Positions 45,705 through 54,387 are shown, counted from the first letter of the stretch. The stretch is 64,000 nucleotides of DNA from an uncultured Roseobacter sp. (GCF_947493125.1 NZ_CANLQB010000009.1:170839-234838), one strand, 5' to 3'. Numbers and translations are program-made. The notes: generated by a model not told the origin, from the letters alone.

Positions 45705-46443
45705 ATTACCATTTCGAGATCCGCGAACAGTCGCGCGAGACATTCCCGGAGTGTTGGATATTCTTTTTCCGAGACTTACAGGAGGTCTTGTTGCGGCGCT
45801 AAATAAAACAGCATTCTCGTTCATCGGTGTAAGTCGTGTTTCGGAAGATCTTGTCAGCAATAGTCAACTACGCAGGGCGATGCTGTTTGAACTTTCAGTG
45901 GCGCGGGCAGAGAAAGTCTTAACCGGCGAAGATAATCCAAGCTGGGATGAAGTTCTTGATATTGCCGTCGAACGCCAGAAAAAACACTTTGATGCGAAGA
46001 TTCCGGATACGCTTATCCAGCGGGACAAAGACTTGGCATCCCACACGGCGCAAAACCTCGTCGCTATGTTACGCAATGTTGAGGATCAGCATCCGGCCTC
46101 ATCGCTTTCCATTGCTCCTTCGATACCAGGCTTGGGATGGATCGCATCAGGACATGGAGATTTTGCTTTGGGAAACATCTTGATTGAAGTGAAACATACC
46201 GACCGAAACTTTATGGCAAGAGATTTTCGCCAAGTACTGATGTACTGGCTTCTGAAATACTCTGCGACGGTTGAACGGGGTGACGAAGTTTGGACTGAAT
46301 GCTTGTTTTTAAATCCAAGGCGCAACTCTGGCTTACTCTTCAATTTTGACAATGTACTTCACTCGGCTTCTGCGAGTTCCAACCGTGTAGAACTACTTGA
46401 GTTACTGCGTTCTGTCGTAGGCGAAGAGTTTGCGCGGATCTAG
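45694..46443 (+). CDS. PD-(D/E)XK nuclease-like partner of the reverse transcriptase
   Basis: 249 aa from ATG 45694, which lies inside the reverse transcriptase gene. The core 'GHGDFALGNILIEVKHTD' gives Asp156, Glu165 and Lys167, the D...ExK arrangement of restriction-like nucleases, followed by 'RQVLMYWLLKYS' for the supporting helix. No DNA-binding domain is recognised. The 11-base overlap implies the two proteins are made together and probably act together. Confidence 0.75.
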   Translation: MANRLPFRDPRTVARDIPGVLDILFPRLTGGLVAALNKTAFSFIGVSRVSEDLVSNSQLRRAMLFELSVARAEKVLTGEDNPSWDEVLDIAVERQKKHFDAKIPDTLIQRDKDLASHTAQNLVAMLRNVEDQHPASSLSIAPSIPGLGWIASGHGDFALGNILIEVKHTDRNFMARDFRQVLMYWLLKYSATVERGDEVWTECLFLNPRRNSGLLFNFDNVLHSASASSNRVELLELLRSVVGEEFARI

Positions 46444-46496
46444 CATCTTAAAGTCGTCAACCTTTGACTAGCTGCGAGACCTTTTGAAGAAATTGA

Positions 46497-47018
46497 TCAC
46501 GCAGCATGTATGCGGGTGGCTGGTTGTCCTACCTCACTATGATGCCAGATTTCGATAGATGAACTGTTTGGTTGGGTGTCCAGAAAACTCAACGCGGATT
46601 TAGCGACTGAGGCGGCACCTTCTCCAAAGATAAGAAACACCGCTCTTTGATATCTTCCTCGGGTTAAAAATGAGTTCAGTTTTATAAAATCGTTTCTGAT
46701 TTCAGATCGGTTGGCCTCAGATCTTTTAACTTCAATAATTGCGTAGTTGTAATCCATGTCTCCGGGAACGTGGACTAAGAAATCTGGAATAGACCCAACG
46801 CCTCTAGCATCTGCAAGAACCGGATGCGTCCTTTTATCGATTTCACCATTGAGCCGGTATTCGGTCTCGAGTGGCCATCGGCTTCTCATCTGATGATAAA
46901 GCTCATAACAGTAGACGCGTTCACGGTAGACTGGCGTGCCCTCAGCAATTGGGAGTTGAAAGTACTCCGTATCCAGGCTCTGGGTTGCCTGTTGAAAAAT
47001 CACATCAAAATCGTCCAT
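46497..47018 (-). CDS. Second PD-(D/E)XK nuclease-like protein
   Basis: 173 aa from ATG 47018 (an in-frame extension to 47057 is possible). 'GVGSIPDFLVHVPG' followed by 'YNYAIIEVKRSEANRSEI' gives PD at 78-79 and ExK at 96-98, the classic order. Convergent with the reverse transcriptase-nuclease pair, with only 53 bases between stops, and downstream of the Fic gene on the same strand. Function unknown; it could be an endonuclease or a solitary toxin/antitoxin-type nuclease fold. Confidence 0.7.
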   Translation of the reverse strand: MDDFDVIFQQATQSLDTEYFQLPIAEGTPVYRERVYCYELYHQMRSRWPLETEYRLNGEIDKRTHPVLADARGVGSIPDFLVHVPGDMDYNYAIIEVKRSEANRSEIRNDFIKLNSFLTRGRYQRAVFLIFGEGAASVAKSALSFLDTQPNSSSIEIWHHSEVGQPATRIHAA

Positions 47019-47097
47019 TCGTAACTCTACACGTGAAACGAGCATCGATAATACCAAAAGTTTGCAAGCTATCCAAAGTCAGGGGCGCGAAGTCCTT

Positions 47098-48291
47098 CTA
47101 TTCCTCTGGAAACAGCCCCGGCATCCACCTATGCGCAAACTTAGCCGGAAACGCCAGGAATAGTGGCGCACGTGTGCTATCTGAACGGAGTGCGCCAGCA
47201 TTTAGAAGTGCTGATGTGATACGTCGGGCAGCACGTTCGCTCATGCCTAGTAAGTCTGTAACCTCTCCCCGCTCTAATTCCCCGCGATACAAGACGCCTT
47301 TGAGAACTAGATCAGACTTTGGTGGCAGCGCACCAGCTCGCATCTCTTCCTCGGCCCAAATCATAATACGGTCACGTAAACGATCTGCCTGCATAAGACC
47401 GGACATGAACTCAACTTGATCGACGCATGTCTTAAGGAAGAACTCGGCAAATGATGCTAGCGCTCCCTCACTGAGCGTTCCTCTGCCATCCAGATCCCCG
47501 CGTCTTGGGGTATCGCAAGACTGGAGGTGAGACTTGTAAGTTTGTTCCTGGCGGGCAAGACCGCGCGCAACGGACCACAATCCGCGCGTATCGAGGCTGT
47601 CACGCAACATGGCATACGACATCAAGCGCGTGACACGACCATTTCCGTCTGAAAACGGATGCACCCATAAGAGACGATGATGTGCACAAGCTGCAGCGAG
47701 GATGCTGTCTATACGTCCTGCTCTTGCGTATGCCTGATGCATTCGCTCCAGAAATCTCGGCACCGCATCTGGACTAATCGCAACGTGCTGTCCAACTTGT
47801 ACGTATCCCTTCCTGAGTTCTCCCGGGACAACCGGAACCTGTTCACCGGTTTTTGGGTCTTCTACGACAAGTAAATCAGGCGGTAGCAACTCGCAAAATC
47901 GGCGGTGTAGCTGGATGATCGCATCAGGCGCGGTCGGCGGGGTCGTCAAACCGTCTTCATCAATCCACTTTTGGACGGCGATATGCGCCTTGGCTTCCTC
48001 TTGGAGATTCCGTTTGTGCGGATCAGCGCTGTAGTCTCCAGCGAGTGCGCGCTCAATATCAATTGGATGCGTATCATGCCCCTCAATGAGGTTTGAGTAG
48101 TAGCAGTTCATAGATCGCACGAGGTCGGATAGCGCTAAGGCAACCGATGCAGGCAGGCTACTTCGAAAGCCAGTGGACTTTTCAGCTAGGTCCAGCGCCA
48201 AATCATTAAGCTTGCCACGATGAGGGGAGCCCTCTGATACCATCAGGGGCTCAAACAGGCCGATTGCTTCTCCGTCATCACGTACAGTCAT
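47098..48291 (-). CDS. Fic family protein (class II, self-inhibited)
   Basis: 397 aa. Active-site motif 'HPFSDGNGRVTR' (211-222) is complete, so it should transfer AMP (or another group) to target proteins. The inhibitory helix motif (S/T)xxxE(G/N) is present at the N-terminus as 'SNLIEG' (66-71), which makes it a class II Fic protein able to inhibit itself. A winged-helix-like C-terminus ('LERGEVTDLLGMSERAARRI') suggests DNA binding. Targets unknown. A pair of direct repeats lies just upstream. Confidence 0.92.
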   Translation of the reverse strand: MTVRDDGEAIGLFEPLMVSEGSPHRGKLNDLALDLAEKSTGFRSSLPASVALALSDLVRSMNCYYSNLIEGHDTHPIDIERALAGDYSADPHKRNLQEEAKAHIAVQKWIDEDGLTTPPTAPDAIIQLHRRFCELLPPDLLVVEDPKTGEQVPVVPGELRKGYVQVGQHVAISPDAVPRFLERMHQAYARAGRIDSILAAACAHHRLLWVHPFSDGNGRVTRLMSYAMLRDSLDTRGLWSVARGLARQEQTYKSHLQSCDTPRRGDLDGRGTLSEGALASFAEFFLKTCVDQVEFMSGLMQADRLRDRIMIWAEEEMRAGALPPKSDLVLKGVLYRGELERGEVTDLLGMSERAARRITSALLNAGALRSDSTRAPLFLAFPAKFAHRWMPGLFPEE

Positions 48292-48301
48292 ATACTCTTT
48301 C

Positions 48302-48413
48302 TTGGCCGGTTCTTTGGCCGACTCTGATAAACAGATAGATTAAATACTATCATACATTTAGCTTTCAAAAAAGCGTTCTCTTGTCCTCAATTTTGGCCGC
48401 TTCGTTGGCCGCT
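48302..48413. repeat. Pair of 20-base direct repeats upstream of fic
   Basis: TTGGCCGGTTCTTTGGCCGA at 48302 and TTGGCCGCTTCGTTGGCCGC near 48394 match at 17 of 20 positions. Each contains TTGGCCG twice. They flank the presumed fic promoter and could be operator sites for the winged-helix part of the Fic protein. Confidence 0.5.
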
Positions 48414-48454
48414 TTCAGGAAGGCGACAAGCTGGTATGGCTTACCGCACAGAGG

Positions 48455-48628
48455 TTAGAGCATGCGCAAGATCAGCTCACGCTCGATATTCTCCAGACTG
48501 GCCAGGGCATTGCGCCGGGTGACGGTGCCAAAGTCGCTGCGGACAAGCGCGCCGAAGGTTGTGCGTTGCAGCTTGTGCAGTTCAGCGCTTGAGAGCTTTG
48601 CCAGATCAAATCGTGTGATCAGTCTCAT
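48455..48628 (-). CDS. Small hypothetical protein
   Basis: 57 aa from ATG 48628, with AGGAGG five bases upstream. Sequence 'MRLITRFDLAKLSSAEL' to '...NIERELILRML', basic and helical, no domain recognised. The open frame is longer upstream but only this start has a ribosome binding site. Located between the fic and relaxase genes; similar small proteins are common in mobilization regions. Confidence 0.65.
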   Translation of the reverse strand: MRLITRFDLAKLSSAELHKLQRTTFGALVRSDFGTVTRRNALASLENIERELILRML

Positions 48629-48777
48629 GTGATCCTCCTGTTGGTTGTTCAAGAGGCCCCGGTCTATCCGAAGCCTTTCCGGCTTCCCCACAACCTCGTA
48701 AGTGAAAGGTTTGGATGGACTGCGATGCAGACACCGACAGAAAGTGTTGAGACTTGAAAACATGAGTTTGAAGGCCA

Positions 48778-48924
48778 ATGTCTAACGAGACGAAACGGAG
48801 ATTAATTCTGTCATGTGAATACTTAGACGCCATTACTGCGTTCTTTAACGCGCTAGCAGCTCTGACTGCTTTTGGTATCGTTGTCGCATCTGTTGTTCGT
48901 GACCGTGACAACAAGGACGACTAG
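48778..48924 (+). CDS. Tiny membrane protein with its own terminator
   Basis: 48 aa from ATG 48778, below usual annotation limits. 'MSNETKRRLILSCEYLDAIT' is followed by a single hydrophobic helix ('FFNALAALTAFGIVVASVV') and a charged tail 'RDRDNKDD'. A strong intrinsic terminator begins 22 bases after the stop, which supports a dedicated transcript. Type I toxins look like this, but no antisense RNA was identified. Confidence 0.5.
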   Translation: MSNETKRRLILSCEYLDAITAFFNALAALTAFGIVVASVVRDRDNKDD

Positions 48925-48945
48925 ACCAATGGCGTAGTATTAGTT

Positions 48946-48972
48946 GGCCACGCTTAATCGCGTGGCCCTTTT
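48946..48972 (+). terminator. Intrinsic terminator after the tiny membrane protein
   Basis: GGCCACGC (48946-48953) pairs perfectly with GCGTGGCC (48960-48967) around a 6-base loop, followed by C and TTTT. The remaining stretch to 49176 shows nothing further. Confidence 0.75.
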
Positions 48973-49176
48973 CATTAGTGATATAACAAGAAATCCACTT
49001 CAAGCTCACCAGGGAACAAGCATTTTGCACCTATTCCCGCAGGCCAACTTCGCTCTTGTCTGCCTGGAACACATGAGAACCAGCATCAAGGGAACCTTAC
49101 AGGTGCTGCGCACCCTTGACGCAGAACCTCATGCGCTCCTGATCGGCATCAGCGAAAGCGGCTCCGGGGAACAGGC

Positions 49177-50499
49177 TTATAACTCATATACATCGCCACG
49201 GTCTGGCTGATGATCTTGATGACGGTTGGTGCGATTGAGATTCTTATCATGATGATGATCAACAACGTGCTGTTGGTCATGGTCACCGCCAAGGTCGAGA
49301 TAGCTGGCCACATCTGCGTTCAGAGCGGCAACTTCATCGGAGTGTTTGGCCTTTAGTTCTAAGAGTTCGGCGTGAAGCTCTCGTCTTTCTTCAAGCTGGG
49401 CTTGCCGCTGTTCTTCGCGCTCTTCGTCATCACGTTTTATTGCCTGATAGGCTTCTTCCTCATTTTGCTTGGCTATCGCCTTGGATTTGCCCGTGAGCCA
49501 ATCCCACACCCCGGCAATCCCAGTTCGGAAACGGCTTGCGCGGGCTACGGTCTCATCCGCCCAGCGTTCAGCTTGCTTCTCAATCAGCTTTTGGCGTGCA
49601 GCACAGTGACGTTCTTTGATCTGCGCTTGCTTGAGGTCGAAGGCCACTTCTTTGGTTTCAAGCGCTGTTTCAGCGTCCCGGATGTAGCGCTTGATCAGCC
49701 CTGTCATGCGTTCAGCGATTTGAGCTTTAGTCTCTTCGACAGATGGAAGGGAAGAAGGATCACCCAGCTTGGTTTTGACATCCTTGACCTTCTGTCCCGA
49801 CCAGCGGGCGATGGCATAGACCTCGCCGCGATAATCAACGGCGACAAAACCGCGTCGATCTCCCCTCGAGAGAAAAAAGCCCTTTTCTTCTAGAGCGCTG
49901 CGAAACGACGTGCGGTTATCAGACGCTTCCCAGCATTCTTTGAACATCGCCTTGAGTTGCTTCGGATCTTGTTTTGCCCGCTTGGCTTGTTGCCATTCTT
50001 CCCGACTGAAGGTCATCGGATCGCGGAGAGACTTATCTTTGAAGCCATCCGGCAGAGTCCAACTATGTTCTAGATACAGATCTTTGGAGAGGTCTTTGAG
50101 CTTCAGTTTGAAGTGCGGCAGATTGATAGCTTTTATCTCATCTGTATCGATCCGCGACCATACGACATGCGCATGACGTCGCCCCTCTTTCTCATGAAAG
50201 ACGATGGCGCGGGGTTGATCAGACAGACCGAGTGTTGCCTCCGCGCGCTCAATCGCCACTTTAAACTCAGCTATGGAGACAGCTTCACCGACAGGTGGAT
50301 TGACGCTTAAAGAGAAAAGCATTTGCTGGCATTGGGTGCCTTTGGAAATTGCCACGACTTCTTGCAGGGCGTTTGATAACGACGCCTCAGAGGCAAACCC
50401 GCGAAGCTCGTAAACTTCAACGTGCTCGTTCTCTTCTGCGTTCATCAGATGACGTGCCAGCTGCATTGCCCCACCGCGTTGAGAACCTTTCAAGATCAC
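49177..50499 (-). CDS. Relaxase/mobilization nuclease
   Basis: 440 aa. Relaxase fold in the first ~170 residues: motif III 'HEKEGRRHAHVVWSRID' with His102, His109 and His111 for metal binding; the nicking Tyr is probably Tyr30 in 'HVEVYELRG'. The C-terminal half is a long coiled coil rich in Glu/Lys ('EEREEQRQAQLEERRE') ending in a His/Asp-rich tail. It nicks oriT and leads the strand to the coupling protein. The start overlaps the mobC stop by 4 bases. Confidence 0.88.
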   Translation of the reverse strand: MILKGSQRGGAMQLARHLMNAEENEHVEVYELRGFASEASLSNALQEVVAISKGTQCQQMLFSLSVNPPVGEAVSIAEFKVAIERAEATLGLSDQPRAIVFHEKEGRRHAHVVWSRIDTDEIKAINLPHFKLKLKDLSKDLYLEHSWTLPDGFKDKSLRDPMTFSREEWQQAKRAKQDPKQLKAMFKECWEASDNRTSFRSALEEKGFFLSRGDRRGFVAVDYRGEVYAIARWSGQKVKDVKTKLGDPSSLPSVEETKAQIAERMTGLIKRYIRDAETALETKEVAFDLKQAQIKERHCAARQKLIEKQAERWADETVARASRFRTGIAGVWDWLTGKSKAIAKQNEEEAYQAIKRDDEEREEQRQAQLEERRELHAELLELKAKHSDEVAALNADVASYLDLGGDHDQQHVVDHHHDKNLNRTNRHQDHQPDRGDVYEL

Positions 50500-50957
50500 G
50501 GCTCACCTCCAGTGCCAGGAAAGCCCAAAGCGTGCATCAAGTCGGACCGCATTGAACGGATTGCATTGCAGGCTTCGATTAGTTCCTTTTCAAGCTCAGG
50601 GTTGACAGGCAACGCACCAAGATGTGCAGCTTTGGCAATCTGGTTCAGGTTGCTCGACAAACGAGATTGTCCCAATGCGCCCAGCACGCGCGCCAACTCA
50701 GCGTGATCTTTGACTGGCTTATGTCCACGAACACGGCGCGGCGTGAGCTCACCATCGAAAAGCTTTTGCCGAATGTAAGCTCCAAGTGGCATGCCTGCCG
50801 CTGCCTTCTCCAGCAAAGCGCGTTCTTCAAACGTAAAACGTACGGAGAACGGCGCAGGACCTGTCTTCTGTTGCGACGCAGCTTGTTGCGTTGCTACACG
50901 CAAATCCGCCGTGAGGCTCAGAATTCCTTCCGCAGCAATATCTTTGATTTCCCTCAT
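50496..50957 (-). CDS. mobC: Mobilization relaxosome protein MobC
   Basis: 153 aa. 'FSVRFTFEERALLEKAAAGM', 'GAYIRQKLFDG' and 'ALGQSRLSSNLNQIAKAAHLGALP' match MobC of the relaxosome, which helps open oriT DNA. It is overlapped at both ends (ATGA) by the small gene upstream and the relaxase downstream, so the three are one operon. oriT should lie close to this operon, but I could not define a nic site. Confidence 0.87.
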   Translation of the reverse strand: MREIKDIAAEGILSLTADLRVATQQAASQQKTGPAPFSVRFTFEERALLEKAAAGMPLGAYIRQKLFDGELTPRRVRGHKPVKDHAELARVLGALGQSRLSSNLNQIAKAAHLGALPVNPELEKELIEACNAIRSMRSDLMHALGFPGTGGEP

Positions 50958-51103
50958 GGTCCCACCTCCGGACCTTCAGAAAATTCATTAATATCAATAT
51001 GTTTGAGTTGCTCTTCCCATTCTGCTAGAGTTTCAAAGAGCGTATCAGAGGGGTTCGAAATATCTCCCCCAGTGTCCGCCACTAGACTGGCTTTATGAGC
51101 CAT
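50954..51103 (-). CDS. Small protein at the head of the mobC-relaxase operon
   Basis: 49 aa, 'MAHKASLVADTGGDISNPSD' to '...FSEGPEVGP', acidic. The stop overlaps the mobC ATG by 4 bases, which is the main support. There is no clear ribosome binding site and no domain is recognised. The upstream 128 bases to the integrase contain a 12-base palindrome TACCGTACGGTA (51134-51145) that may control both directions. Confidence 0.55.
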   Translation of the reverse strand: MAHKASLVADTGGDISNPSDTLFETLAEWEEQLKHIDINEFSEGPEVGP

Positions 51104-51231
51104 GTTGTTTTCGAAATTCCCAATGATTTCAATTACCGTACGGTACGTTCACGCGCTGGAAGGGGCGTTTCCCTCATAAAATCCCGCATGAATTCCCGCA
51201 TAGTGGCGGGTTTAGCGATGGAGGGTTTGGC

Positions 51232-52548
51232 ATGGGTCTGACGTTGGATCGGGGGCGGTACTACTTCGTGATGAACGTGCCCAAACATCTCTTTGGGAAG
51301 GTTCTGGGGCGTGCTGGGCAACCGGTGCGGCAGGTGCGGCAGGCGTTGCGAACGGCTGATCTGAGCGTGGCAAAACGCAAGGCCTTTGAGCTCGAGGAGT
51401 TGAAACGGTCGGAGTGGCACCTGCTTGAGATGGGCGAAGAGGCGTTGGCGCATGAGAAGTTCGCCGCGGCAAGGCGGACGGCCGAGAGCCGCGGGTTTGA
51501 CTACGTGCCCAGTGATAACCTGCTGCGGCGCACCTTTGAAGAAAACCTGCCCCGGCTGATGGCTGCGGCGGGTACCGAGGCGCAGCCGACACCGCCCGAG
51601 GTGGCCGAGGCGATCCTGGGCGGCGTGCAGGTGGCATTGCCGCCCCTGCGGACGGTGCTGCAGGAGTTCGTTGAACTCACCAAGACGAAGCACTTGCGGA
51701 AGTCCGACCGCCAGCGGCACCTGTGGCGTCTGCCGAGAGAGCGTGCGGTGTCCAACTTCGAAAAGGCTGTGCCCCGGCGCGCGAAGGTCGGAATTGATCG
51801 GATCACGCGAGAGGATGCGCTGGCGTTCCGGGCCTGGTGGGCGGCGCGGATCGAGGCGGGAGAGACTCGCGCAGAGACGGCGAACAAGGACTTTGGGCAC
51901 CTGTCGCAGATCGTTCGGCACTGGTGCGAGCTTAAGGGCCATACGGACCTTGAGAACTCCTTTGCCAAGCTCCGGTTTGATAGAGCCATAGATCCGGAGG
52001 TCACGCGGCCGCCGTTCTCGCGCCAATGGGTTGAGACGCGTCTGCTGGCCCCCGGTGCGCTGGATGGTCTCAACGCCGAGGCCCGAGATGCATTTGTCAT
52101 GCTGATCAACACAGGGCTGCGGCCCTCAGAAGTGCTCTCCTGCCCGCTGGAAGACTTTTGCTTAGAAGACCCCATTCCCTTCTTGCGCGTGGCCCCGCAC
52201 GGGCGCGAACTGAAGCAGCGTCACACGGCCCGCGAGATCCCATTGCTGGGTGTTTCGCTTACGGCTGCGCAGCGGATTGTGGCGCGTGATGGGATCCAGA
52301 GGTACTGGCACAAGGCGACGTCGTGGTCGAACCTGGTCAATAAATATCTGGAGACCAACGGTTTGAAAGAAACGCCTGCGCACACCGCCTACAGCCTGCG
52401 GCACTACGTCGAAGACGCACTGCTCACCGCCGGGATCGACGATCGAGTGCGGGCAGACATCCTCGGCCACAAGTACAAGCGGCCTGTCTACGGGTCAGGC
52501 GGCGGGTTGGCTTTGAGGCATCAGGCCTTGGCTGAGATCGCGCTCTAA
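51232..52548 (+). CDS. Tyrosine recombinase/integrase
   Basis: 438 aa from ATG 51232 with GGAGGG upstream. N-terminal part 'MGLTLDRGRYYFVMNVP' resembles the DUF6538 arm, with a core-binding domain (about 140-240) and a catalytic domain with Arg in 'NTGLRPSEVL', 'YSLRHYVEDALL', His in 'ILGHK' and probable nucleophile Tyr in 'RPVYGSGG'. Its GC content is like the core chromosome, unlike the AT-rich element to its left, so it likely belongs to a separate element. Confidence 0.88.
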   Translation: MGLTLDRGRYYFVMNVPKHLFGKVLGRAGQPVRQVRQALRTADLSVAKRKAFELEELKRSEWHLLEMGEEALAHEKFAAARRTAESRGFDYVPSDNLLRRTFEENLPRLMAAAGTEAQPTPPEVAEAILGGVQVALPPLRTVLQEFVELTKTKHLRKSDRQRHLWRLPRERAVSNFEKAVPRRAKVGIDRITREDALAFRAWWAARIEAGETRAETANKDFGHLSQIVRHWCELKGHTDLENSFAKLRFDRAIDPEVTRPPFSRQWVETRLLAPGALDGLNAEARDAFVMLINTGLRPSEVLSCPLEDFCLEDPIPFLRVAPHGRELKQRHTAREIPLLGVSLTAAQRIVARDGIQRYWHKATSWSNLVNKYLETNGLKETPAHTAYSLRHYVEDALLTAGIDDRVRADILGHKYKRPVYGSGGGLALRHQALAEIAL

Positions 52549-52830
52549 CCTCAACTCTCTGACGGTTAACAAAATTAATCTTTTTGGCTCTGAGCCTCGC
52601 CAAACCTGAGAGCCACCTCCATATCTTTCAAGCGGTTACGTACCAAAAAGGTGTTGCGTTTCCTCTAGGAACAGCGCGCGGAGATAACCAGTTCTTCAAC
52701 CTCAATTGGTTCTGTCCGGTCAGAGGCTTTCAGCCTCGAGCAGACACAAATCACGTAGGCACGCGCCGCAGCTCGGATCAAGCTTGAACCGAAACGGCAC
52801 GCGCAGGCTCTCTTCACGGCGCCGGATCAA

Positions 52831-54387
52831 ATGGCGCCGAAGCTTGAATGTCACCATTCAGGTCATGGGAGAGCTGTTTCTGAAACGGAGGTTTCAAACA
52901 CATTGGCCAAAGACTGTCTCACAGATTATACATTCACCGCGCCGGAGCCCTTGTTCCGCCCGCGCCCGGATGGAGTTCCACTGCCTCTCGCGCATCTCGG
53001 ACCGCTTCGCGCACCGACGCGGGCCTTGGCGGATCTGACACTGGCCCCTATCGAGATCGGCTTCCAGTCTCTGCTCGCTGTCTCATCTCTCGCGACGCAA
53101 CCGCTCGCGGATGTGGAAACGCTGGCCGGAAAGGCCCCGCTTAGCCTCTTCTTCCTCACTGTCGCGCCTTCTGGCGAACGCAAGTCGTCCTGCGACAAGC
53201 TGGCCATGGAGCCGGTGCAGACTTGGGAGGAAGATCAGTTCGCCGCCTATCTTCACAGCCGCAAAAGCTACGAGTTCGAGCTCGAAGTCTTCGAGAGCTT
53301 GCACCGCAAGCAGGTTAGGGTCTGCAGCGGCAGTGACGGTGACGTGATCGAAACCAATGCCCCGCAAGCACCGATAGCTCCGATCGTCCCGCGCAAGGTT
53401 CTGTCGGATGTGACCTATGAGGGCTTACTGCATCATTTTGAAGACGGTGACCCGTCGGTGGGCATCTTTTCCGATGAGGGCGGGCAGATCTTCGGCGGGC
53501 ACGCCATGAGTAAGGACAACCAGCTCAAGACGTCCGCGGGCTTGTCGAAGGTCTGGGATGGGGCACCTCTGAACCGGACACGCGCGGGTGACACGCTGAC
53601 CACCTTCCGGCATCGCCGCGGATGTCTTCATCTGATGGTGCAGACCGGGGTGGCGGAGAGCGTCTTTTCCAATGAGACCTTTCGGGATCAGGGCTTGTTG
53701 TCGCGCTGCCTGATCTCCCAACCGCAAAGCCGGATTGGACAGCGGTTGATCTCGGAGGGAGCAGACGAGCTGCAAAAGCGCACCGCCGCGAAGCAGACGC
53801 TGGCTGACTTCCATACCAGGATCACGGGCCTGCTGTCACAGCCGCACTGCACCAACGGCAATCCGCGTGAGTTGTCCCCACCGACCTTGGAGCTCTCGCC
53901 AGACGCGCGGTCGCGGCTTGTCACCTTCGCAAATGAGGTCGAGCGCCAACAGGGCAAAGACGGCGATCTGGCCCATATCGCCGGCTTTGCCTCCAAGACA
54001 GCCGAGCAGGCAGCGCGCATCGCCGGCGTGTTCTCGGTCTTGGCAGATCCCACGACACGAGTTGTGACCGCGACAGTGATGTGGGACGCCATCCGGCTCA
54101 TGGCCTGGTACCTGACGGAGGCACAGCGCGCGCTTGATGTCGGCCATGTCGATCCGTCTTTGCACATGGCAGAGCGCTTGCGGGTCTGGTTACTGGACAA
54201 GATGCCGCGTGAAGCTTTCGACAAGCGCACGATCGTCCGCTTTGGCCCTACCTCGATCCGAGACACGAAGACGGTGGAAAAGCTGCTCGGCATCCTCGAG
54301 CGGCATCACTGGATTGTGCGCATCCCTTCAACGCCAGTGAGCGGCAAGAAGGCCGCCACAACCTGGAGGGTTTTGTCCGATGTATAA
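52831..54387 (+). CDS. DUF3987-type (primase/helicase-like) protein
   Basis: 518 aa. 'APLSLFFLTVAPSGERKSS' is a Walker-A-like loop and 'GIFSDEGGQIFGGHAM' a likely Walker B; both are features of DUF3987 proteins, which are common in integrated elements and thought to act in their replication. The C-terminal ~80 residues form a winged-helix-like end. The start is uncertain (no strong site before ATG 52831). The upstream 282 bases hold no gene that I could recognise. It ends overlapping a 43-aa ORF. Confidence 0.75.
   Translation: MAPKLECHHSGHGRAVSETEVSNTLAKDCLTDYTFTAPEPLFRPRPDGVPLPLAHLGPLRAPTRALADLTLAPIEIGFQSLLAVSSLATQPLADVETLAGKAPLSLFFLTVAPSGERKSSCDKLAMEPVQTWEEDQFAAYLHSRKSYEFELEVFESLHRKQVRVCSGSDGDVIETNAPQAPIAPIVPRKVLSDVTYEGLLHHFEDGDPSVGIFSDEGGQIFGGHAMSKDNQLKTSAGLSKVWDGAPLNRTRAGDTLTTFRHRRGCLHLMVQTGVAESVFSNETFRDQGLLSRCLISQPQSRIGQRLISEGADELQKRTAAKQTLADFHTRITGLLSQPHCTNGNPRELSPPTLELSPDARSRLVTFANEVERQQGKDGDLAHIAGFASKTAEQAARIAGVFSVLADPTTRVVTATVMWDAIRLMAWYLTEAQRALDVGHVDPSLHMAERLRVWLLDKMPREAFDKRTIVRFGPTSIRDTKTVEKLLGILERHHWIVRIPSTPVSGKKAATTWRVLSDV

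Larger units (their letters stand above)
29834..51103. mobile_element. Putative integrative mobilizable element inserted at tRNA-Arg
   Basis: Starts at the tRNA-Arg 3' end with a large serine recombinase. It carries a VirD4/TraG-like coupling protein and a MobC/relaxase operon but no VirB/Trb channel genes, so it should need a helper for transfer. AT content is visibly higher than in the flanking chromosome, and the cargo is rich in nucleases and toxin-like genes. The right edge is inferred to lie between the small gene upstream of mobC (start at 51103) and the tyrosine integrase at 51232; no repeat defines it. Confidence 0.55.

Noticed and set aside
44039..46450. 12-base direct repeat TCTAGCATCTTA flanking the RT-nuclease pair
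   Set aside because: Position is suggestive, but 12-base matches occur by chance many times in 64 kb, and no wider similarity surrounds them.
51050..51082. tRNA-like fragment (GGGGTTCGAA ... GTCCGCCA) as a right attachment site
   Set aside because: Only two short blocks match the tRNA-Arg 3' end with gaps, and the stretch lies inside the small coding gene at 50954-51103; chance is the simpler explanation.
39848..51120. Match CATGTTGTTTTCGA at 39848 and 51101 as element-specific repeats
   Set aside because: Only about 16 bases match and the second copy overlaps a start codon; no third copy was found.
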